Assembly: GCA_015680905.1 (NCBI GenBank)
Contig: CM027381.1
Coordinates: 84,283,501 to 84,347,500 of the forward strand
Source of the DNA: Coptis chinensis
Taxonomy: Eukaryota > Streptophyta > Magnoliopsida > Ranunculales > Ranunculaceae
DNA: 64,000 nt
Direction: 5' to 3'
A model generated the notes under the pieces. It made no database searches. It had not been told where the DNA came from and saw nothing but the letters and a program-made list of their open reading frames with translations. Position numbers and translations under genes: made by a program. Below, piece after piece: positions 54,338 to 64,000 of this stretch (position 1 is its first letter; each line of letters starts with the position of its first letter).

Positions 54338-57300
54338 TGTAACGCCCGTATTTTTAAATACGTAATTTTCTATTTATTAATTAATTTAATTATTTATTTT
54401 AAAAATTCGTCGGATTGGATTCGGGACATGTGGGCCTGATTTTCTGGGCCCGAGTCTGTGTTGGGCTTGGGTTTCAGACCCAAATATATAAACACATTGT
54501 TTTAGAGAATAAGTGCGGGAGAATAAAAATATTAAAAATGGAGGCTGACTTGTTTACTCGAGCATTGGAGCCATGACGATTGGGGAGGATTCGTCGAGGA
54601 TTCGTCGGTGTGAGTAGAGGGTGAGTAGAGTTTATCTCTCACCACTACTAAAAACGATAATTTTTGTTTGTTTAGAATTTACAAATTTCATAAACTATGA
54701 TTTTCACTTTTTATTATTATTCTACGGATTCTTGTCGAGTGTTTCCGACCGCTTTTATAATTTATGTGGTTCTGTCGATATGTGTTAGTTTTTTGAACCG
54801 TCGGCTCGGAGGAATGGCGTTAATGGCGGAGCACGAGGCGTCATGTTCATGGTTTAAAACCGAAAAACTCCAGTAGTTGTTGCTTTGAACTTAGAATGTC
54901 GGGATGGATATGGGGTGGACGGTCGAAGCTCGAGCAGTTCATGGAGAGCGCCCGGCCATGAATCTTACTGCCTTTATCTTTATATTATTGTTGTTTTGTT
55001 TTGGTTGTTGTTGGGAGTTCGGTAATGGGCGTCGGGATTGAGGGAGTGGTGTTGGGATTTGTCGATTGGGTCGGAGAGTAGGGGCGATGAAGCTCGGAGA
55101 ACTTCGTTAATGGCGGGTGGAGAAAAACCGCCCGATAAATGTTTAGTTGAACGGTTTTGGTTGTTGTGTTTTGTAATGGAGTGTTGGTGGTTGAGGGGTT
55201 TTAGATGGGTGTTAAGAAGGTCTTTGTTAAAGCTTGGAAACAAGCCGTTAATAAGCGGCCGGTACTAGCTCGAGATCTAGTTTTGGAGAAGATGGTGGGT
55301 TTAAGAGTTGGGGTTTTAGCTTTTAGTAAAGTTGTAGGGGTTTTGCAAGGATTAAAACCGATTAGTTTAATTGGTGGTCATGTGGAAGGTGTGGTGGTCG
55401 GTTTTGGTGGTGGTGGAGGAGAAAAAGCAGTTGGAAGAAGATGAACGATAACCATTTGGGCTTGGGCCAAATCGGTTAGGCCAAAAACATTAGTTTGGTT
55501 GGGCCGGTTTTTAGTTAAGTTGTTTTGGGCCAGTTTAGAGTGTTTTGTTTGGGCCCGGATTCTATTTTAAGTTGTTGGGCTCGGTTTTGATATTAGTTAG
55601 TGGGTTGGGCCGGTTTCAGTTCAATTTTTGGGGCCGAACCACTTAATTGTTTTGGACCAGTTTAATTAGTTTTCTTTGGGCCGGTTTCTAATTTGTGTGG
55701 GCTGGTCCTTATGACCCCAATTGGGTCAGGTTGAATAATAAGTTGGTGTAGACTTTCGGGGCCGGGTTTTAATGTTTGGGCTTGGCCAGTTGAGTCCGAA
55801 CCATTACCGCCTTTGAGCCATGCACTTTGACCTTAGCCATGAACCATGGCTATGACCCTGAACCTGTCGAACATGGAAACGACAGTTTGACTTTGACCAT
55901 GACATGTTGACTTTGACTTTGACCATGACATATTGACTTTGACCAGAACAGTTTGACTTTGACCATGACCTGCTGACTTTGATTGTTGACCTTTGACCAT
56001 GACATGTTGACTTTGACCTTTGACCGTTGACTATGAAATGTTGACTTTTCCAGTTTTTCACCTATTTGATTTGTATGGACAAATATAGTAATAAAATATT
56101 GTCGATATTATATAACTTGGTTGGTCATTATCTAATTTAGATTTGATGTGAGTAGTGTGTAAAACATATATATATTGGGCTTTGATTGTGGGTCGTGGGT
56201 CCCCTAATTGTGTTACGTTTTATGTTGTATATTATATGGACACATATAGTAATAAAAAATGCCGTGGAAGCTTGTATAAATTTGGTTGTTATTATCTAAG
56301 AAAGATTTGACATTGATGTTGTGTATTTTTGACACGCGGACGATATTGAGATGTTAGGAGACATTATATTCCTAATACGTTATAATAAAATGTATCACGA
56401 TACGTTGAAGCATTATGACATGATATCATATGTTGGGATATATATATTAATGTGATATCTTGGAGAAATTTATATAAACGCTCCATTATTATATATGTGA
56501 GATGCTACTATGAGGTAGCATAGTATTGGTGAATATTTGCCCATGGGAGTGTGGTGTAGTGCAATAATATATTGGCACGCGTGAAAGTATGAAAATGGTT
56601 ATGAGATATATTGAGATATTTCTATATATTGTGGCTTAGTGCAATAAGGCAATTGACCTGCGACGCGATATAGTGGATTTATTATGAGTCATTAATGTAT
56701 GACACTTGAATAAATTACGTAACGAAAATCCTAGAACCTAGCTACCACAACTCATGTGATTGGCCCTTCCGGCATTTCGTTAATCCGAATGGCCTTCGCT
56801 AAGTAATGTGATTGGCCCTCCGGCGTTTGAAGAAAGTTTGAATGGCCCTCCCGTGTAGCCGAATAGTGGCTTGATTATTCCGTTCGCAAAATAGAACGAT
56901 GACGCTAGCGATATTTTATGCGAATAGTGGCATTACTTACATAATGGCTTCCGTGTGAGGATTTACGGTGTCGCGACATCCCGCTCGCAGTAGTTACACA
57001 TGGAGTGGTACATTATGTAAGGGGAGGCATGTGGATGTACATGTTCGGCGTTGGGTAGCGATTGTGGTAGCCAGGGAAACTAGGTAAGACATAGATACGA
57101 CGTAAATTTTAGGGACACGCAAAGAAAGCCTGAAATAATCTAATTATGGTAATATGCTTGGTTGGTTATTTGTTTAGTTAGAACCTAAGGCGCATCGATG
57201 GAGGAACTACATGCCTTATTTATGATGCGTATAGTTTGTTGTGTGGTTAGTGGGAAGTTAAAGGCCTCGATGGAGGAACTACCGCCTTTTAATTATTGTA

Positions 57301-57845
57301 CTTGAGTATGTCATATTAGTCGCTGAAAGTTAAAAGCTACCGTGGAGGAACTAACTGCCGATGGATTATGTATATATTTGTATAAGTATATGTTGTTTTA
57401 GAGCTACTCACACCAGCATTTTATAATCTTGACCGATTTGCATGTTTGCTTATCGGGTGTGTTCATTCAATGAACAAAGTTGATAAGTTTTGACAGTTTA
57501 GTGTTGAAGAAGGTTGGCTCACGCGTGTGGTTTTGCGTTAGCATTGCATTTCGGGATGTATTTTGTTTTCCTTAAGGTGATATAGATTTTCAGTCTAGAC
57601 AATGTATTTGTACTTTCATTTGTAATTTTAAATAAGGAGTTATTGAAAAGAGATTTGTAACCTAATCTTATTTGTAAATTTTTGTAATGAAGAGGACATT
57701 TGTTTAATTGAAATTTTATTGGTTTTTAATTATCCCATATTTAAAACTGTTTATGGGTTTTGGAAGTTGAGAGTCGCCACACCCTGAGATCGAAGAGTCG
57801 GGGAACAAATAATGTTTTTCCCATTCAATGAAATTTGGTGTGACA
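54338..57845. mobile_element. Apparent solo LTR of a gypsy-type retrotransposon, 3508 bp
   Basis: Starts TGTAACGCCCGTATTTTTAA and ends ATTTGGTGTGACA, a TG...CA unit flanked by a perfect 5-bp duplication CCATG (54333-54337, 57846-57850). No internal direct-repeat ends, gag or pol were found, so it is best read as a single long LTR left by recombination. Internal features: short TTGACTTTGACCATGAC repeats (55838-56050), GGCCCTCCGGCG-type repeats (56760-56860) and three 'CGATGGAGGAACTA' blocks (57196-57345). Open frames at 55038-55444 have no recognisable domain. Confidence 0.75.
55838..56050. repeat. Tandem TTGACTTTGACCATGACA-type repeat
   Basis: About ten degenerate copies of an 18-24-base unit. 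The TTGAC words are W-box-like, but here they are simply part of the repeat inside the LTR. Confidence 0.8.
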
Positions 57846-57850
57846 CCATG

Positions 57851-58191
57851 CCTTCAACACTTTTTGATGAACTTGTTCATAACTCCATATACAATCATAC
57901 GAAACATTGTCCAATACATCAATCGTGGAAAAATGTTAAACAATCACCGTTTTCTCGAGCGATGGACATATAATAAATATTGATTTTCAAGACAATCTTC
58001 TAATCTTCAAAATAAAATTACATTGAGTAGTCTGATCACACTGTGAGCCATATTGTCAAGTAAAATGACACACTCACGTAACCAAACAATAGATATGAAT
58101 AAACTATTTAATTAAGGCAAAACCTTATTAGGACTATAAAATGAAGCTTGTTTAGTTGTTTTCAAGGCTATCATTCTCGCAAGAACTATAG
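57851..58191. other. Spacer, nothing recognised
   Basis: AT-rich, no coding or terminal-repeat signals. Confidence 0.4.
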
Positions 58192-58450
58192 GGGTCTATT
58201 TGGAAGTTTTCCTATGGAATTGGAATTGGAATTGAAAATATAATCCCAATACTTACAATGTCAAGTAGTTAAAATTCCTGAATATATGTAAATCTCAAGT
58301 TTCTGCCCCCTATAGAAACTTACAATTCTTTGATTTTGGGGATTTGAGATTTTCATTCCAGGATAGAAAAAGTTGACAAACAGGGTGATTCTTAATTTTT
58401 AAAAATATATTCTGAATTCCACCATAAAATCCTAGTTGCCAAACACACCC
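58192..58450. mobile_element. MITE with GGGTsTrTTTGG ends, about 259 bp
   Basis: Left end GGGTCTATTTGGAAGTTTTC, right end CTAGTTGCCAAACACACCC. Subterminal GGAATTGGAATT / GAATTCCACC words are inverted. ATAG follows the right end and (T)ATAG precedes the left, a possible short target copy. Confidence 0.5.
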
Positions 58451-61400
58451 ATAGAGTTACTTTTCATGATATAAAATCTAGTAATTGCAAAATTTCTCTT
58501 CTTCAGTGCTTTGAACCTCATTGATATATTGAATTAGTGGAACCAGTTCTTTCTTTTGCATGTTTTCAAATATGTTTACTCAAAGTAAAATACTACATGC
58601 CATAATAATGTTGCAAACATACAAAATACAAAGCATTCTGAATTGACTATGGATAAAAATAATTATGAAGATTCATCGTGTCTTAACTTTCTTTGGTAAC
58701 TAAGATAACAAAGCCTCTTCACCAAGCAAGTGCTTCAACAAAATAGACTACAACATCTAACACATGAGTTTACTTATCAAGTTAGTTATCATGAAAAACC
58801 TTTGTTAGATATATCCACCGAAGCTTTGACCCTAACCCCTGAAAATTCAACCCCAAAATTAATAACATTACAAAGTCATTCCACCATTATTAATAGGTTA
58901 ATTATCCCCACTAAAATGTACAACTCTTCTTTTACAGAAAAGTATGACTAAAATATTATGTAAAGTTTGTATTTTTTTTAGCACCACTGCAGATCTAGGA
59001 TGATGTCCATTGGCTCACATAGAACTGGAGCACAAGTCTCGGCTGTTACACCCTCTCTTTGATAAATGGAATATTTTCACCCAAGAAAAACTCAAAATTA
59101 AGCATCAATAACATATAATATGTGAAAGTGAGATGGGAACACTTTCCAACATACTTACCTTTTAATATCTAGTTGTTAATTTCAAAAGTCAATTAGAAAG
59201 CCCAATGAGGTCTTGACACACCAAGTCCACACAGTCTTTCACAACACTCTTCGTAAACGTCACCTGCACTTGGAGTCTGGAAATATACAAAACAAAATAC
59301 AACTATGTCGAAACAAAGAAAAATCAATTGAATGCATATCTACTCGAGATAGGGGGGTTGGGTGTCTAGAACACCAACCTTTCTTGTTTTTCAATCTGAA
59401 GCACCCAACATTGCATATACACTCAAAAGATATCCATGTCGGTTGGTGTTAGCTAGTACAACCTCCATTGAATTTGAAGCGAAAAAACTAAACTTAGTTG
59501 TCATTTCTTCCAATATACTACGCAAAAACCAAGTATATTTAACACCTTGGTGACCTGTGGGTTTATAGAAGTAAGATAGAGCACACATACTACATCATTA
59601 GTTCTCAATATTGTAGTACTAACAAATGAGAACACCACACTAAAAACAAAAATTTTATGAAAACCTTTGATTGCGATAATGGTCTTTACGAAATGTGCGT
59701 AAGAAGAAAACATAAAACAATCTGCATTAGTTTATTAGCTATCCAAGTTGAACGATGCAATCTAAAACCATTTCGCAACCTGAAATAAGGCTTGCACCAT
59801 TTCATTCAAACTGAAATAGCTGAATTCAAAATTAAAATATGAAATGAAAATGAAAAATTAAATTTACCAAACGTGATCGAATTCATTGAACTTGTTCAAT
59901 TGTAGAAATCAGAAAGTAGAAAACCTGCCAAATGAATTGGGATTGTATAATTGCATCATTAATAAAAAATTAAAATTAAAATAAAATGAAAATGAAAATG
60001 AAAGACTCTGCTGCAAGTACCAAATTTAATTAAATACTGAAATTGGAATCAAGATTCGCCCAATAAACAATGATTGTAAAAAGTTCTAAGAAATTGACGA
60101 AGATAGGAATACTTGGACAATGATATTGGCCTTACAATTAGTATGTATGCATGCATGTGAATATGGATATGATGGTAAGAAGGAAGTTAAGATGTAGGCA
60201 TGTAGCTAAAGTAATAAAATTTCAAGACTGCAATCTACAGAGAGATCAGTAGTATTACCTTCAAAAGCGTATGTGAGCAGAAAGAGTAGGAAATAGCCAA
60301 ATAGTACGTTCCTTCTAAGTTCTAAATAAGTGATGGATTATAACAAAAAAGAAATTAGATAAATTTCAATATCAGTAATATAAATCCACAAAAGCAAATC
60401 TAATTGGATATATGAAATATCCATCAAGTTTCAAGTTTTCCTAATATGAGTAGGAATGTAGGATATAAGATTAAAATCCATTAATCAATCTCTACAAAGT
60501 ATACAAAATCGTTTGCCATCAAATATTTATAGGGTTCAACATATTTGTATTTTTTTTTGTTGTCATAAAACATATTACAAGCCCATGCCATTAGATTGAC
60601 CCAACAAAGATTTCCAATTTTCAGTTGCTAAAGTATATACATCCTTGAAAATGAGCTTCATGTATGTACAACCACCATATACAGGGCTTTTGTAAACAAA
60701 CTTATAAGCTTAAAAATTCTAGTGGGAATAGGTCTACCACAACACTGACTTGCTCTTGATGGCACTGAAATATCAATTTGCAATCTGTCGCCAAAAATGA
60801 AACAGATCTGCTTGGTTGATGCTTTTGTGCTAAATTCAATACCACCTCACTTGTCAGTAATTGCTAGATGCCACGAGCTCCTCTAGTCCTGCATCAAATA
60901 AGATGTTTTTTAATATATCAATCACAACATTAGAATTGTGATACACTTGCAAGTCAATTCCAAAAGCTCTACAAACACGTAACATAAATTGAAAAGTTTG
61001 GCATGAAACCATAGTATAATAAACACAACCTGTATCAATGACAATACAATGTGTAGTTGTAGTATGAATAACTAATATAGGTATCATGTCTAATTTGCAG
61101 AACATCATATCTTCTACAAATTCCATAACCAAACCTAGTTATCTATAGTTAATACTTGCAATGGAAACAAAGCAACAATTAGTTGATTGATCTAGTCAGT
61201 CTTTGACTATTGACTATTGACACCAGTAGAAGAAGAGGTAATCCTCAATGTGCCTAAGCCACCAATACAAAAAGGAATGGGCGAATTTGGTTTTGAATGG
61301 TAAACAAAGAAAAATTTATCCGATCATGCAAGTAGCGTTTCTTTGAATAACCAAATAACCAAACACGAAAGCAAGTGTGGACTATTCTACAAACATAGAC

Positions 61401-63541
61401 CTCCTAACACTCTTAAAGGTGAAACAAATGGAATGATTGATGTGTGACTTGGTCTAGGATTGCTATTAAGAAAGTAAGAGTGAAGCAGAGAAATTACCAC
61501 GACACGTTGAAGAAACATAAACAATGCACATTTTTGGAAATATATAGAAAAGACTCAATTACTTGAACACCAAGACATGCTTTTAAATCTCGTTAATAAG
61601 AGCTTATTTGGTTTGATGCTTCATCCATTTTGAAATCCCAATATGTTTAAATTGTTAAAGTGAGAAAACATACTGGATCAAACATCAGCCCTCACTTGCG
61701 TCCGATAGAGGACTCAACTTGTATGCCAACGTTATGGTGGAAAAATATAATGAACTAAATGCAATTTATTAAATTCATTAATAACTTAATATTGTAACTA
61801 AACCCCATCATCTCAATCAACTATACATATATTGCAAGTGCAATAACTATTAACTATAGAAATCAGCCAAATCGCGAATTATTTAACTACTATTCATCCT
61901 ATTTAACTAAACCTATCAAATTAGCTAAAAACATTTACCTAACAACATATTCCATCCATATTCAAATTAAGACAATTTGAAAAGAGTGGATGGCACATCA
62001 GTGACTGTTATAACATCAACTTGTTAAGATGGTAGTTGTCTTCTTGTTCTTGGACTTTCCTTTTCGACTTGAGTACTAATACTATCAAAATTCAACTAAC
62101 TAAACAAAACAGAATTGGGTTATAATAAGACAAATCCATTCATCATCTTGTGCATCCCTAACTTATTTCGGAATAAAGACAACTATAGCACTATTAAAGT
62201 TTTGACCCATCTGAACTGGCCTTTATCTTCACTAACTAATTAAAGCATATCATAACAGAAGGATAAAGCTAAGGAATCTATTTTGAAAAATTAAAACAAC
62301 AACTATATAAAATTCAGATGGTTGCCCATGAAAAACAATTAAACGTGTAGAAGTGGAGATTATGGATATGCGAGTACCACCAATTCTGCCGTAAAATGCA
62401 TCAACAGACATAACAAAGCAATACTCGATCAGTTGAGTTATGAAAAGATCTTTGCCAATGTGGCCATCATATAGAAGACATTTATATCCACATATCATTG
62501 AAATAGAAATATTGGAATGTATATATAACAAACTGAAAAGATATAACACTGCTGAATCAATACTGGCAAACTTTAAAAATAGTAGTAGACTCAATAAGTT
62601 AATATCGATGTAGAGATGCTTCTTAAGACGTGCTCCTCCTTTTTTTTAGTTTAGGAAGAATCATTTGTAAATGGAAAAGGCAAATCTAATGTGTCATAAC
62701 TGAAAATTCATAGTGAAAGGTGGAAATAGAGATTAACACCGATATAGATTAAAAAAATATTAATAAAAAGTTGGAAAACATAATGCAAACTAAAGTTCAG
62801 ACTTGAAATTAATACGATTTTCAATGTTACCTGAAATTACCTGAGGGCTTAACTTGGTTTGGGTTCTCTAGAAATCATGCACATTTGAAAACAATTAAAA
62901 TGTTAATATCATGAAAGATGAGATTCACTGATAGGAGAGTGGGAGAGAACTTGGAGAAGATAGACATACAAAGTGGACTGGTGAGTGAGAGAGATAAAGG
63001 TGAGGAATTAGAGGAGTTAGAGGAGAGAGATACCAGGGTGTTATTTGTGAATTAAAGCCTTTCCATTTTGACTTGGGCATTCCCTTCCGTTTTTTATTTA
63101 TAGTGGGCAATTAAAGGTGTTTTAAACTTTTAATGCAATCTTGGTTAACAAAAAAAAAACTTTTAATGCAGTCTTGGCCCACGCGTGATACATGGCAGAA
63201 ATAGTTATTTTCGGGCTCAAGATTTTAGAGCATAAACCAAAGAGATTTGATTAGAGGACTAATTAGATAAGCAAAGATAATTATCTACATAAGGTGGAAG
63301 TTTCATAGCTTAAAATGTATTAATGGCAAGAAAACTATTGGGATTTAAAACGTAATCATTTCTTTAATTCATTTAAAAAACATTTAATTCATTTAAAAGT
63401 TATTAAGAATTTTCATCAAAAGGGGTTTCAAAACGATCTAAGCCAGTCATCTGCCTCTATCAAACGCAAATCCTTATGAAATCCCCACCACCCTTTGTCT
63501 TCCCATTTTGTTTTATTATAATAGATATATATACAGTTCGA
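58451..63541. other. Long AT-rich region without a supported gene
   Basis: Several open frames of 60-115 codons exist (for example 60854-61132 and 62250-62594 on the minus strand). They lack domains, conserved motifs or exon-like partners that I can recognise. Imperfect repeats of 'AAAATGAAAATGAAA' lie near 59850-60010. A TA-rich or noncoding RNA function cannot be excluded. Confidence 0.35.
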
Positions 63542-63921
63542 CTCCTAAAAGGACCTTAAATAAGGACCAAATCTAAAACAACCCACAACTTTACCTACAA
63601 AATGATTTAAACCCTGATCTTTTGTTGATATGATCTACTAACTACAAATAATATATCTACAAAAATTCAACTTGTTTGACAATTTTTAACATTGGCAAAA
63701 GATAATTGCAAAAACTAGACATTTATAGACTGTTAAATATTTTTTCAAAAGTAGACAACAATTTTTATCTAAGTTAGAGGATATCAAACGAGTTGAATTT
63801 TTGTAAAAATGTTCTTTATGGTTAGTAGATCATATGCACAAAAGATTAGGTTTTAAATCATTTTATAGGTGAAGTTGTGGGTTGTTTTAGATTTGGTTCT
63901 TATTTAAGGTCCTTTTAGGAG
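63542..63921. mobile_element. MITE with long inverted ends, 380 bp
   Basis: About 50 bp of near-perfect inverted repeat: CTCCTAAAAGGACCTTAAAT, then AAGGACCAAATCTAAAACAA at the left and its inverse at the right, continuing to ACAACTT..AAGTTGT. The inner part has AAAATGATTTAAACC / GGTTTTAAATCATTTT. The target duplication is not clear. Interior organisation resembles the MITEs at 7605 and 38591. Confidence 0.75.
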
Positions 63922-64000
63922 CCACATTCTAGCCACATTATAAATTAATCCAAGCAAAATTGTGGACTTAAAAGTTGAATTGAATGCTGAATTTTTGTAG

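Noticed and set aside
55038..55444. Open frames within the long LTR
   Set aside because: Gly/Val-rich low-complexity text, no domain, overlapping frames; explained by the LTR.
60854..61132. 92-codon minus-strand open frame
   Set aside because: No family match that I recognise, no splice partners, surroundings non-coding; expected by chance in this length.
62250..62594. 114-codon minus-strand open frame
   Set aside because: Hydrophobic AT-driven composition and no recognisable motif. Kept only as part of the spacer description.

Overview
This is a transposon-dense stretch of a flowering-plant (eudicot-type) nuclear genome. The evidence is intron-split genes with GT/AG borders, a plant NIP aquaporin, a PPR protein, FAR1/MULE, PIF/Harbinger, hAT and Ty1-copia elements, many MITEs, and AT-rich spacers with long homopolymers. 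Operons and ribosome binding sites do not apply. I found only one fully intact conserved gene, a NIP7;1-type aquaporin on the minus strand (47110-49272, five exons, 281 aa). A short Myb/SANT-like gene (1563-2058) also has an open spliced frame.

Layout. 1-2.1 kb: two tandem Myb/SANT-like genes, the first broken. 3-9.1 kb: a pentatricopeptide repeat (PPR) gene split into two halves by about 4.6 kb of stacked insertions: an hAT-type MITE, a 919-bp foldback Mutator-like MITE, a tandem array of poly(A)-ended units, and a second Mutator-like MITE with a perfect 9-bp target duplication. 9.9-15.8 kb: same-strand pieces of three unrelated genes (serine carboxypeptidase, aminopeptidase P, and a 12-exon CMP-sialic-acid-transporter-like gene that lacks its N-terminus and carries a frameshift).

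19.3-38.5 kb: the most striking part. Two inverted arms of about 0.87 kb, each carrying SEC12-like (WD40) exons, enclose a decayed FAR1/MULE transposase and exon-intron fragments of an SDE3-like RNA helicase and an ABC1-type kinase. I read this as a large Mutator-like element that captured host gene fragments. Two copies of one Ty1-copia family (25857-31522, TSD CCAAA; 32373-38077, TSD CATAA) later inserted into it in the same orientation. Removing them leaves about 7.8 kb.

38.9-45.7 kb: a three-level nest. A PIF/Harbinger transposase is interrupted by an hAT element (39374-45067), which is itself interrupted by a second PIF/Harbinger-type element (40066-44744, TSD TTA) carrying plant-mobile-domain-like coding. 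Removing the hAT restores the transposase reading frame.

49.3-64 kb: aquaporin upstream region, a non-autonomous LTR element (50044-52511, TSD AAACA) with a tRNA-Lys-like primer site, an hAT MITE, a 3.5-kb apparent solo LTR (54338-57845, TSD CCATG), then AT-rich DNA with two more MITEs and no gene I can support.

Data caution: in the copia elements and the DNA between them, many differences between copies are small indels at CAG/CTG sites (CAG to CG). This fits systematic basecalling error at CHG-methylated cytosines rather than mutation, so frame breaks in 25.8-38.1 kb should not be taken at face value.
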